The notes beneath the pieces were generated by a model, which was not told the DNA's origin, did no database searches, and saw nothing but the letters and a program-made list of their open reading frames with translations. 64,000 nucleotides of DNA from Coriaria nepalensis. Lineage: Eukaryota > Streptophyta > Magnoliopsida > Cucurbitales > Coriariaceae. A program made the position numbers and the translations under genes. Location of the stretch: positions 10,227,501-10,291,500 of the forward strand of contig CP114491.1 of the NCBI GenBank assembly GCA_027186245.1, read 5' to 3'. Shown here in pieces: positions 12,901 through 25,800 of this stretch (its first letter is position 1; every line of letters starts with the position of its first letter).

Positions 12901-15900
12901 TTTCTGCCCCCCATATATGATCCTTAAATAAAGTGACAAGGAAATTAGCTATAGCTCTCAAGAAGGGTTCTTGAATCTCCTCCACTTCAAGAGACGGATA
13001 ATGCTGAATGGTAATGAACCTCTGTTGACCAACTCCACCGTGAACAAGAGCACCATCTAGTAACATGTTAAAGATGGAATCTAAGAAGTTATCCCTGGGA
13101 TCACTATTTCCCTTTATGTATGCAGTAAGTGAAGAAAGGAAAAAGTCAATCGCACTTCCTCCTGGCCACTTCCATGTGCATAATATTTCTGCAGCAAGCC
13201 AGGCTCGAGAAGTAAGCTGGTTCCCAGTTTCCGCCTCAAGGGGAGAAGGAACATGATTAAACCGACCAACAACAACCTTTTCAATTCCTATTTTTGATAT
13301 TAGTTTGTTAACTAAGGAAACAAACTTTTGATTCCCAAAGTTTTGAATATCCACAGAACTACTTTTCATATTTGAGAAAGCAGACTCTTTTTGGGTGGAT
13401 TCTGAATTGACATAAAAAGGCCATGAATTACCCCGAGTCAAAAGCTGGTCCAACATAAATTGTTCATCATCTGGATCTTGAGAGAGATGAGTGAGAACTT
13501 CAAGCATCCATTGACAGCACAAAGACGGAATTTCATCATCATGCCTTTCATCGTTTTCAAAGATAGCGGATCTGATAGACAGAACCAGTATATTTCCAAG
13601 TTTCCTTCTGTTGTCTCTATTGAGGCTCCAGAACTGATCGGTCATCTTGCAACGCAAAGCATGCACCCATTTACCAAGATTTAACATGACCTTACTTTCT
13701 TCCTTTGAGTCATCAAATCCAAAGTTTACTCCGCCTATGTAACACTGCCAGTCGATGATATGTATTGCAGCTAAAATATTTGGAACAACCTCATTATTTT
13801 CGCCAAGTGCTTGTAAGCAAAAGAAGCTACCATCAAGTACTTCTAGAGCAAACTTAGCCCTCTCAAATAAGTCTGAACTTTCGGATTCCAGGCCAAAGTT
13901 GTGTGATCCAGCTGCCAATAGAGAGCCAGCATTCCTACCCCAAGTGACGGGAGATTGCAATATAAAACTAACTAGCTTGTGAGAAAGTTCTTCAAATATG
14001 ACAATCAGTGCATTTCTGGACACGAAAGAAGTTTGCTGTCTCTCTGCCGAACCACCCAAAACAGAACTGCAAATAAGGAACTATTAAGTTAAGAGTACCC
14101 AGGTGAGAACCCATCACACAACAGAATCCTGTCAAGGATTCCATAGGGGCCATGCGTGATTAGGTAGTTGAAGTTAGCAAAGAAGTATTATCAGCAAGAA
14201 CAGTGGTCACAACAAGAGAATATACTCAGGTACTATGTCAAAAGTGGACATTAAAGGCAATAAAACAATTCACATACCACAAAAAACTGGAATAAGAAGT
14301 CCCCAAGAGAGAGTGGGAATGGGCAATGGCAACAGCAGTAGATTCTAGAAGTTCATGATGCCAGTGGTTTGGGATAGCACCTTGACAATTATTGGTTACT
14401 CGTTTCACATCCTGAATTGCAATTTTTAGCCTTGCTTTATCTAAAAGCTTTGCCAACATGGCTAAGCGGTCAGAATCTATTGACTGAGCCACAGCTCCAA
14501 AATTTTCTTGGTCAATTGCATAAGTGATTACAGAATGCCACTGCTCAGAGAAACATTCATCATCAAGCAGTGCAAGCAAAAGATCGAGTCGAGCACTTGT
14601 GGATCTACCATCTCCATGCATACACCAAGGAACAAAACTTCCTTTGAACATTTCAACAAATTGCTCGAACTCCGACTTTTGCTCTAACTTCCCTTGATCA
14701 TTATATTGATGCAGAATTTCTCGAACAACTTTGCGAGGTCCAAACAATGAAACAGCAATGAATAGAAGTCTTGCACCATCTGGTGAATCCTATGTCAAAA
14801 ACACATAACTAGTAAAAAATACAAGACCTCTACTCTGTATCTATCTCAAACTATTACTATATAAAAATAAACACACACACAAAGTAGGTACAGTAACCCA
14901 AAAAAGGATTAGCTCATGAGAAGAGCTATAGCAACTTTAACTCACAAGCGATCTTATCAATGGAAAAGAACTGGAAAGTGCTGGTCCCACCAAAAGAACT
15001 AAAGGCCAATCTTCCCCTTTCTGCTTTGCACGGTCCTCCAGCTGTAATATAAATTGGATAACCTGTTCTATCTCAGAAGATTTATCCATGGTCTCTACCA
15101 ACTGAAAAATCTCCAAGCAATTCTTCTGAAACTCCGCGCAAAAACTAGAGAGAATATTATGATCATACGAATGAATGCTGAAAACAATTTCTACAATGCT
15201 TTTTCCCAACTCCTGTGAGTAGCTAACTGGATATTTAGTATTTACAGCTTCAACCCTCTTTTTATTGTCACCAAAATTGTCATCCTTGGATTGATTTTTG
15301 GAGAAGAATCTCTCGTGAACCTTTGAACTGCCAAGAAACAAGTAATCCTCCCACAAAAGCTTTAGAAGGATATTGTCAACAAGAGTCGCTTGAAAATGGA
15401 TAGAATCAACTTCACCATAGTATCTGGTATCACAAAGAAAAATAAAATATATTCGTAAGGAATTTGAAGACTCTTCAAATTTGTATAAAGTCAACAAACT
15501 CACACCTCGATGCATTTTGTAGTGCCCAAAGAAAACATTCTTTAAATGCCTGGAAAAATGCTACTCTATCTGCATTTGAGGAATGGAATGGATTCCTTCC
15601 ATCCCACAAGTTCTGGAAAAATTCGAGAAAAAAACTCTCCCCTGCTATAGCTTTAGGTGGAACAGTATCCAAAAACAGAACCAAGGCTGGGTAAGAAATC
15701 CTCCGAGACCCAAAGCATCCATTTCTAAGAAAACTCCAAAAGCGACCTAGTATGGCTTTCTGAACATTGACATATGTCCAACTGTCAGGGAATTTTTTAG
15801 AAAATAGCAACACTGCCTCCCACATCGATGCATGACAGGAAGGATCTTTCTCCAGAAATGCACCAAGTATTGACCCCGCAATAGTTTTCATGTTACCTTC

Positions 15901-18566
15901 GCTAAAAGCATGAGGAATATTTCTGATGAGACTACTTAGGACCAAATAAGTAGCTGATCGGATAGAGGGACTCTGAGACTTCAAAAAGTCTATAAAATAT
16001 TTATGTTCAGCAAACAATTTTTCAGCAAAACGAATAGCAGTTGCACTAGCAGAAGCACGTCTTGGCTCAGCACTTACTTTTCCAGTGCCAGATCTTTCTA
16101 ATTGCTCACGAATTAACACATCAAGTAGCATGGCGAATGCAAGCAATGTAGAAGAGATAACCTGCATACAGAGACGGGAGAAATTCATTCATGAGACATG
16201 ATGACACGATAATAAAACACCCCAGGAGTAAATGGAAGGCCAGCTATATTGAAATACAGTTGACTAAGAAGTTGACGGGAAAAAGATGCCATGTCAGGGA
16301 GATTGTAAAGTAGGGAGGCTAAGAAAATAGAGCTTCTAGAAGAATCATTCTAGACGAACATCAACATATATAGCCATCGCAACATGGTACAAGGATGTAA
16401 CTAGGAAGCAATCTCCTATAAGTGGATGCAGATCCAGGCTAGATAGTATTCATAACCAAAAAAAAAAGAAAAAGTATAACACATGCAAGTAGTTAAGTGA
16501 GTAAGCAACAGTTTACGCAATAGTGGAACAAATATAGGACTTCTCACGGAAAAATCTTTAAAACTGATATCAAATCAGGATGTTGGTTTTTGACCCAAGG
16601 AAAAAAAAAATCCAAGAAGATCTAGAAAAGGGAGATTTTGAATGCATGCCTGCTGGTGTATCTCTTCCACTTCATCCAAGGCAGCTGCTCGGTCGGACAA
16701 ATTCTGTGGTGTGAGCTTCAGATTTTCTTCCAGATACAAAAATATCTCATTTGTGCATAATATCAAAGCATCTAATCTTTTCTCCTGAGCCGGAAAAGCT
16801 GCCTGTTATTCACACATATTCCAAGTCACAAGCAATGTAGAAGTCACCCAGATATTACAAAATGCAAAGATTGCTACAGATTTTTGCTTTTTAGTTTGCA
16901 CTTTGAAGGAATCACAAAAGGCTAAACAGCTCTGCAACGTAAATGAAGACTACTTGATTCTAAAAATTGTGAGTGAGCTGGGTCAATCATGAGTGCATAG
17001 CTGCACAATCTGGATCTAAACAAGTCGCACTAACTTGGACCCTGAATTTCCTAAAGAAGAATAATTATTTATACTTCTCTGCGAAGACATAAAAATACGA
17101 TATTCCATCTAATGACATCTAAAAAAAGTCATCTTTCGACGCTTCTCTTCATAATGGGATCTTATTTTTATGTCTTTTTCAAAGAGCTAATACTATCTAG
17201 GAATCAAGGATAACTCTAGATTGAACCATGTGAAATAAAACAGAGAATGTTTATCCTTGATGATGGAAACCTGTAATGATTGCTTCGCGGCTTGTGAGAC
17301 ATCAGAAACCGAATCAAATTGAGAAAACCACCATGGGCCCATCAACGACTTCAGATGCGGAGCTAAATCTCTCCTGAGATAAACATGGCAGAAGAAGCCC
17401 TCAGGTTATATATTTCAGAAACATATGGTAAGAGCGATGCAACATCAACTTTATAAAAAAAAAAAAAGGAAACAAAGTGACATTCACTTCATACTTCAGT
17501 TGGGGAAACAAAAACAGAACAAAAGAGACAAAAAATAAAAATTGGGAAATAATCCTGTTGGGGAAACATAATTAGGAAAAGAAAGTACAAACCCAACAGA
17601 GGTAACGAGACTAGTCATGGTCTCATGAGCGGCACGCCGAACCTCTCTGTTATAGTCGAGCAGCAGCCTCTTGTATTCGAATGCCTACAAAAGCAAAGTC
17701 CAGAAACTAACCTTAAGACACCAAATTTTTTACAGTCAGACCATGAAAACAGTTGTCTTTGAGGCCTGAATTATGTTTCACACATCAGAATCTCCCACTT
17801 ATACCCATTGTGGAATGATTGAGACATTGTCCTTCCCTGGTTTCTGCTTGATCAGCTCCGATAAAGATGCCAAGGCTTTAAGCTGTTGAAAAAACAGAAG
17901 TCAACTGGTTCTTGTTATTCGTCTGATTACTTGCAAAAGACAAAAAAAAAAGAAAAAAGAGTGAACAAATAGCTACACCAATTGCACTCACATTTAGTTA
18001 GAAAGTTCCATGATCTCATACACAAAAGAGTACAAAGCAAATATATTACAAATATTTCAGTCCAAACTACAGTTTCAAAAACTATAACTCTATAAGCAAA
18101 AAACAATGGTACCTTAGTGGTAGGATCCTTCCTAGCAAGCCTCTTCAAATGCAGTGCCAATTCACCATCTACGTCCTGCATTGTGTATTAATTCACCAAA
18201 GAATTTCACTCACGGTCAGAGAAGACGTGGTCTATGCGTGTTGAGAAAAACAGCAAAGAAGCGAAAAGGAAGAGTAGAAACTTGCATACCGAAAAGGAGG
18301 CGACATGATCACCGGAGACAGAATGATCGAGGCGAGAGCTGCCAACATAGCCACCAAATCCGGCGGTAGAAGCAGAAGAAGCCGACGGCAAGAGCGAAGC
18401 AGCAAGACTAGTTGAAATTTTCGAATAAGGATTAGGAAGGCCATGGATCTCTATAATGAGAGAGATAAAAAACAAAATCAAAATTGAAATACATTAAAAG
18501 AACTTATTACCTGCTGCTTGAAGGCTTTGCTTTACTTCTACCTCCGTCTCCTTTCTGCCTCCCCAT
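10000..18566 (-). CDS. LTN1: E3 ubiquitin ligase listerin
   Basis: Fourteen exons: 18511-18566, 18290-18407, 18113-18175, 17805-17882, 17593-17684, 17271-17373, 16650-16802, 15506-16161, 14946-15423, 14278-14789, 11612-14066, 11006-11461, 10331-10561 and 10000-10227. All phases agree, giving 1,892 residues, close to the plant family length (about 1,870). The N-terminus starts [18 protein letters not shown] and carries the conserved region around KDPTTK. A long HEAT/ARM-like helical body fills the middle. The C-terminus holds the RWD-like part and a RING of the form CPICYSVIH...[17 protein letters not shown]...CPLCQ. Listerin binds 60S subunits carrying stalled nascent chains and ubiquitinates the chain (ribosome-associated quality control, with NEMF/Rqc2 and Cdc48). 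The seventh intron begins with GC instead of GT. The last exon sits on a stop at 10000-10002. Confidence 0.95.
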
Positions 18567-19529
18567 TCGAGCTTCTCTTCTCAACCGAAAACGACACTAG
18601 CTGCTGCGTTTTGAATAAACGCGAGAAAGTACACAAAAGAGAGAGAGAGAGAGAGAGAGGGAGAGCTGTTATCGAGTGATTTGATTATTGCTGTCTACGG
18701 CGATCTGGTCCAGTCCGCCGCGAAATAAACCTCCGTTCCTCCTTTCAAACAGAGAGTAGAGAGAAGAAAATAGCTGAAACCCAAAAAGAATAATGTCCTG
18801 TGAAAAAAAAAAAAAAAAAAAGGCTAAAAATCCATTTTTTATATTCTGATATTTTGTAAGGCGGCTATAAAAACTCTCTTACCATTTGGTTATTCGTGGA
18901 TAAGTATGTTAAATTATGTTATTTTTTTATTTTTTAATTAAATTTTAATAATTATAAAAAATATTTTTAAAAATTTAAAGTCTTAAATTTTTTATTTCCG
19001 CTGCCGTGCCGCCGGCCACCACCACTGCAGCCGGCGGAAAAAGAAGAAAAAAAAAATACAGAAGTACACAATATAATAGATTAGCTGTATACCATTAAAA
19101 GATAAAAACAATCTCGCTTGAGATTTTTATCCCAATCTACTTGTTTCTTATTTAGAACTACTTTGAAACTCAACATTTATGGACAAGAAAAATAAAACAT
19201 TTTAACCATTAAAATGCAAAGATGTGCGGAAAAATGAATCAGAAGAACACAATCTACCTTTACAGTGAAGTGAAGATACTAACCTTAACAAAAGCATAAA
19301 GTATACAAATCAAATTGGCTAAACTTACAAAGACTGCACAAAAATGTGATCTAAATATCTAATGATTAATATAGGATCTCATCTCGTCCTTATACGAACT
19401 GGGTATCTAAAATATGACTTCCGGTCGAGTAAATGTTATTGTTTATTCTACTCGATTTCAAGTACAATCAGCCACCAGACACAAGCTCTCATCATCCTTT
19501 CAATGGTATTCTGGGTATCTTTTCCTGAG
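18567..19529. other. LTN1 leader/promoter and intergenic DNA
   Basis: Next to 18567 lies the CT-rich leader of LTN1, with a (GA)n run at about 18640-18660 and an A-run near 18805-18822. Beyond this the DNA is AT-rich apart from a short GC-rich patch at about 19000-19040. No gene is seen. Confidence 0.5.
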
Positions 19530-22136
19530 TCACCGCATGAGAGGAACTAATCACCTCATTTCGGCTCCATTTCCATTTGACAAGTAGTATACTTTCTTCC
19601 ATTTTCCTCTGAGAATGCTTCTTGGCGTATCATCAGTCTTTGTCTGCCAAAGCAAATATCAACATGGTTAGCATCTATATACTTGTTCGGATCAGAATTC
19701 GAAGTTATAGACGGCATAAAGTAGAGTTCTGCAAACTATAATTTAGTATATGGCTTCATTTACGTAAACTATTAAAACTATTAAAACTATAATTTGAGTA
19801 AACTAAAAATCTGATGAGATTATGAGAGCCATAAGTGTTTTATAAATTTTGCAAGCCCAAACAAGATTTTAGTCTCAAACTGGCATACAATAATTTGACT
19901 GAATTTGAGTAAAGATGTCATTGGTTAGTGACATTAATTTGAGACAGAAAATTCTAAAGAATATGCGCCTGTCAGCTGAATAGCTACCTATATCATATGT
20001 GGTAGTTCCAAAAGGTATACCTAAGGTAGTAATGGCAAACAGTTGCTGCTTCATCCAAACTGTAGCGGGGAAGATTAACTCAAGCATCGGGAGGAACATT
20101 TGGAAGCTCTTTACATAGCTTTCCTACTGCTGTTGAGTGGGAGAATGCACCCACCATCATGTCATTATGCATCATAGACCTAAAAGCATTCACCTGCAAC
20201 AGAAATATTGAAATTCAAGTCCAGTACAACAGTTTTCAATTATTTAATGTTTCATATCCTTTCTTTTGGTTTGAATCCAATTTATTGTCCTAAGGGATCC
20301 AGGTACGGGTTGATCAAATTGAAGCATTAGCAAATTAGAAAGCGTAAAATGGGTTCAAAACCATAACTAACAGAAGCTTGATGGAGAAAGTAATTTTTTT
20401 TCTGTGTTAGATTCATTTTGGTGATCTGTTGAATGGAATTAAAATATAGCAGATGGATGAGCAATACAGTGACCATTGCAAGGAGAAGAGTCTGATCAAA
20501 TAGTTACCGTTGCAAGCTCTTTAGCATGGATTAGTCTAGTAGATCGAACAGTTGCTGCCTCCTCATATTCGCTGAAGGTAAACCAGCTGTTATACTGAAC
20601 ACGAGCAGCAAAATTAAATCAACTATTCTCGTATGAAATTCCTGAAATAATTCATCCAAGAAACAGAAGATTGAGCGATGGGAGGAGATCAGTCTCACTT
20701 GATCAATTGCAATAAGCACAGGGATGTCTTTCACGAGTGATAGTTCTTTTCGTAAACGAACAATGACCCCAACAGCTGCATGTGTGTGTTTTATTCCTGT
20801 ATCGATTAGGTCATATAGAGTTGAACCCTTGGGCATAGTCCTGGAATCAGCACCTTTCATCCAGCCAACACCAGTACCCTCTCCCAATGGAATGGGTTCA
20901 TTCATTGTACTTCAGAAAATCATATCATAACAGACACATCAAATAAGACTTACAAGTCTAACCTGAGGCTTTTGGCCAAAAAAAAGAGTCTAGCCTGAGG
21001 CAAACCAAAGCAAGTCATATCAGAAAATCAAGATCATACCATACCTTTAAAACATTTTCACCTTGAACAGGAGTGTCTCTGGGCTTTAATAGAAAAATCC
21101 TCCATGAGTCCATTCTCGGCCTTTGGGCACATAAAAGATCAGCCAACCTTCCTCCCGAGCCCAGTGGACAAGCATGGAAAGTGCAATACTCTTCCCACAA
21201 CTAACAAGACCATCCAGCACAATCTGCTTCCTGACCTTTGAAGCTGAAAAAGCATAAATTACAACAGCAAGGGTACTCTGTTAATCATAAACAAGCAAGA
21301 ATGCAACTTAATGGAAGGTTTAGCTGAAAAGCGTGCAATGTGCAAGCTAAAACTCAGATGAAGCAAAACGTGTGCAAGGCCTACTAGAGATTGAAGTAGA
21401 TAAAGTTGAAAGAGGCAATTTCATAAAAATGGAGCGTCCCAATAGATTTTAGACAGCACAAATAATTTACCATCTGAGATGAGGAACAATGAAAAGAGAC
21501 CTCACCTTTACCATCTGAGGACCGCAATGGGGGATCCACTACACGCCTAAAGTTATCACGAAGTTCCAAGAAACTCCGCCGCACCAAAAGTGCACTTCCC
21601 ATCGACTCCTCAAACTCCTTCATCATTTCCGCCGGAAACCCCTCCGGCAGTATCTCATTTAGTCTCTTCATTCTGACATTTTTTTTTAGAAAAAAAAATT
21701 TTTTCTAAAAAAAAATAAGTTCAATCACGCTAATAAAAATACACACACAGAAATCACATACTTGAACTTGAAGTACGCGCAGGCATCTTTGCAAGTGAGC
21801 TGAGATAGCGACGGCGTAGAAGTGAAAAGTGGTCGTCCATTGGGGCCAACATCGAGTGCTGGATCATATTCCTCGGAGGCCAGGCGGCGAGCTCGAGACT
21901 TATCGTCGAAAAGCGCCGGGTCTAGGTCCTCGGAAGCTCCGGGGGCGGAGGCATCGTCGGCTGATTTGGAGTCGGTTTTGGATTTATTAGTAGTCTTCTT
22001 CCCCTTCTTAGCCGGCGATTTGGTGGTTTTTTGAAGAGTAATTTAGCGTCTGAGATATGGCCGGAATGGAGCGGAGGTTGTATAGATGAGATTTAGAGGT
22101 GGTGGTGGTTGCGGCTCTGAGAATCGAGCGCAACAT
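19530..22136 (-). pseudogene. Pseudogene of mitochondrial ribosomal protein mS29 (DAP3 family)
   Basis: Seven exon-like blocks survive: 21762-22136, 21506-21672, 21045-21243, 20699-20921, 20508-20594, 20021-20193 and 19530-19643. They keep recognisable GT-AG borders except at the start of block four. The predicted N-terminus MLRSILRAATTTTSKS looks mitochondrial. Later blocks hold IVLDGLVSCGKS (P-loop of the DAP3 GTPase family), EPIPLGEGTGVGWMKGADS, RLRKELSLVKDIPVLIAIDQ and NAFRSMMHNDMMVGAFSHST, all typical of plant mS29. Lesions: (1) one extra A in the six-A run at 22027-22032; (2) frame loss and a TAA at 21086-21088, with about 13 bases missing; (3) about 30 bases missing and a TGA at 20898-20900; (4) Arg to TGA at 20080-20082; (5) a one-base loss near 19603; (6) Trp to TGA at 19551-19553. 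Introns are kept, so this is a decayed duplicate and not a retrocopy. A working copy should lie elsewhere. Confidence 0.88.
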
Positions 22137-22809
22137 TTTCTCGTCGACTTTCTCTAGAGCACAGAGAGAAAAGAGAGTTTTGGGTTTTATGGCGGATCTT
22201 CAGAACTCCTTGCAGAGGGATTCTGAAATGGTGATTAGAAAATATATTGAGGGTAATACTGTCTTTACGAGGTTTTAAGCAACAGTGGTTTCTAACACAA
22301 ATGGACCGGTATTGGCTAAAATGGCAAGCAAGCAGGTCTTTTCCCTTGATCAAGCCCGCTGAAAAGCCCACAAATTTATGGGCCATAGCCCATGAAAGGA
22401 AATCACTAATAAGAAGCCTTATCTAGGATTTCCCAAATTCTCAAATCAAAATGAAATGTAACAATGAGCAAGGACTTGGCTTCGATCCGAATCATAAAAG
22501 TTAAAAGTCAATCCATTACCATATATAAAATGTCTCATCATTTAATAAAGAGTATTTATATCATTTAATAGAGATCATTAATCTATATATATATATATAT
22601 CATGCACTTAGATAAGTTTGGACCGAATCCAAACTCAGGAGCAAGTCTGATGAGTCCACTTTCATTTACTAAAGATCGAAGAAATCACAACTGAACAATA
22701 GACTCAATATCATTACACAAAATCATCACAGTTGGTAAGTTACATTTGTCAAAATAGCATTTTCCTTGTGGTAAACATCTCATTTTAAAGATAAAAAAAA
22801 GTACACAAT
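22137..22809. other. Intergenic DNA between the mS29 pseudogene and KIN12E
   Basis: The part near 22137 is the former promoter and leader of the mS29 copy. The remainder is the 3' flank of the kinesin gene, with a (TA)n tract near 22581-22600. No gene is seen. Confidence 0.5.
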
Positions 22810-25800
22810 TTATGATTTTAACTTACCCTCTTCAAGCAAGATTTTTGCCTCCAGAACAGAAGACTGGACCCTCTTCAGCTCTTCTTCCATTTTCTCTGAT
22901 AAGAGGCTTGAACCATACCTTGCCTCCATTAATTCAGATGTCTTTTGAGAAATCATGATTCTTGCTACTATTAACTCTTCCTTTCTCCTAAACTCCATTT
23001 CCAATTCTTCCTCTATCATCTTCTTCTCTTCCTCCTTCAAATCCGTTTCGAACAAAGACTGCTGATACTCCACTATCATACCATCAATCTCATCTTCCCC
23101 CTTCTCTTTCATCTCTAGCAATGTCTCCTTCTCTTGAATAACACCTTCAAGTGCAAAACTCATCTCCTCAAACAATTTGGAAGCTTTTTGTATCTCCATT
23201 TGAACATCTTGCAATTCACAGTCAATGTTTGAAGATTTCTTGGTCAAATTTTCAATCTCTCTCTTTACAACCTCGAGTTTTTCTCGAGCCAGCTTGATTT
23301 CAGATTGCAGCTTGGTTTTCTCTTCCTCGGCCTTCAATAACTCCATAGCTTTTCCACCCAATTGCCAGTTTTTCTGTGTGGGGTCTACATTTTCAACATT
23401 TTCTATAGCAAACAGAACCTTGTCACTCTCTTGTTTTCTTTTCTCTTCCTCGAATTTGGATGTCAAATACAAGAGATTGTTCCTTGTTTCAACTTCAGAT
23501 TGTTGAACCTTTTTTCGGGAAGACTCAATTTCATCCCGGCTTGCTTGAAGAGTGGTCAGTTCATTTTTCTTCTGATCAAGATAAGACTTTGAAGCTTGTG
23601 CTCTTGCTCTTGCCTTGGCTTCTCTCTGTTCAAAATAAACTAATGAAGAAGAGAAACTAGATAAGGAGTATTTGAGAGCTGATAATTTCTTTTGAACAAG
23701 ATCTCTTTTTTCTTGCATTTCTGACCAATTGACTTTTAGGGATTCAAGTTGGTGCTTCTTGACCTGAATTTCATTTTCCTTAGCTTCAATATCTCTTGTG
23801 AGCTTATCAGCCTCGAAGATCATTTTCTCTACCGAACCAAACACGGTAACAGTTTCGGCAGAAGTTGAAAGTAGTTCATCTGTCTTTTCAAGCTTCATTC
23901 TAATCAAATTCAAATCTTCATGAAGCCTTTCTACAATAACAGCTGATGGTTCTGTATCAGTTTGTACATCTGATTCCATTACTCTATTAGTATCGTCATA
24001 TATTTTCTCTTCATTATCTGGAGAATCTTCTGGAAATAAACTAGACCCATTTTGAACATTCAACCTGGGAACATCAAAAGTACCTTCTGTGCATTCATTT
24101 CTTTCCCCTCCATCAACTTCAACTAGCTTTTCTATGCAATCAAAATCACCTCTTGTCTCAACTTGTTTCTGCTCAAGAGAGGAAAGCAATTTCTTAAGCT
24201 CATCTTTCTCTTGCATGGCCTTTTCATACAATCCCATTAACTTGTCATTTTCTTCATGCATTTCCACAAGTTGATGCTCAAGGTCCTCAACAACTTGTTT
24301 AATCACAGTCTCTTTCTCATTGGGAACTTCAACCACTTCAGCTGCATCTGGAGTACTATCAGCTTTAGCAAGATTCCTGTAGTTACAATCCTCAGCTGCC
24401 TTCTCATACAATTCGATGAGTTTATTGTTATCTTCAATTAAAACCTTGAGCTTCATCCGTAGATCATCATTCTCTTTTGACAGATTTATTGCTGTCTCAT
24501 GAGCCTCTGCTTCTCTTTGGCTTGCAGAAGCAATGGCATCTACCATTGTCTTGAGCTCTAATTGATCGCTAAAGTTGAACAGGGACATGTCAGTTGACGA
24601 AGAAGGAAGCTCAAGTTGTCTTCCTTTTGTATCTCTAGAAGATCTCTCTGCCTCAAGTTCTGCAACCAAATCATTGACATGCCTGCACAAGGTGTTTAAT
24701 ATTGATGTTCAACATGGTATAAAATCGAGAAAACTGATCAATGGAACATAATATGATGTAATATTGGCACAAAAATATCAGATCTCTCCCTCAATAAAAA
24801 TTAGTGATTTATTAGAAAACCAGTCCATCATTTTAGTAGGTAAAGAGAATAAAATGGAGCAGTACCTCTCCAACTTTTGTTTCTCTACAAAGCATAATTC
24901 AAGGTTCTTCTGAAGTGTGTCCAATTCAGATTGATTATGAATAGCCTGTGATAGATAATAAAATAGATGACTGCAGAGTGGGACTGAAGGGAGCTAAGAA
25001 TTAACAAGTAAAACAAAGTTGATAAAGTAGCACTCTGTAACTTGTTGAAAAAGTCAAACATAACCTAGAAAAGATGAGATTACTTTACCTGCATTCGGAG
25101 GAATTCATTCTCCTCATTAATGGAAGACTGCAAAGGTGATGACTCCTAAGTCATAACAACAGATTAAAAACATTATTAACATGTTTTCAGTCAGGCCACA
25201 TGAGTGAAGGGCCAAATTGAATTATTAATGAAACTTCTTGCTAGCAGAAATATTTATGACCACAGGAAATGTTATTATTTCTGTTAATGCCACTTTTATC
25301 AGCAATGACCTGAAATTTATCTAAACTTCTTATTTTAAGATGCCCACAACTAGTCCTAAGTATAAAAAAATAAGTCCCCAATCTCACCACTTTGGAAATT
25401 AGCAGATTATCATTGCCTCTGAATTCAGGCATTGTGTTCGAGTTTTCTTCCTACAGAACAGAAAAAGGATATGAACAATTAGAGAGCAAATACATTATTC
25501 ACCAGGAATATTACAGAAAAACTAGAAAGAACCTGGACTGTCGGGGTATCTGATTCATGCATGAGTTTCCAGTCAAGTGCTTCAAGCAACTACATATTCA
25601 ATTGCAAGAAACAGAAGGTTGGAAGGTTGAGCATCAAATTTTACAGTAGACTAACAGGACTCATGTTATTTTCTCTTTTACCTTGTTCTGTAATACAGCA
25701 ATCTGTTCAATTGTCGACTCCCGCTCACCTTCTTCATAAAATGATTTTAACCTGTAAATTGAAGCATAAATAACCCGTCAAATTTTCCAATTCCTATATA

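Noticed and set aside
19875..20099. Minus-strand open frame MFLPMLELIFPATVWMKQQ
   Set aside because: It is the shifted frame of the mS29 pseudogene block at 20021-20193.
24089..24274. Plus-strand Ser/Phe-rich frames opposite the kinesin coiled coil
   Set aside because: Complement of Glu/Lys-rich codons; such shadow frames are expected.
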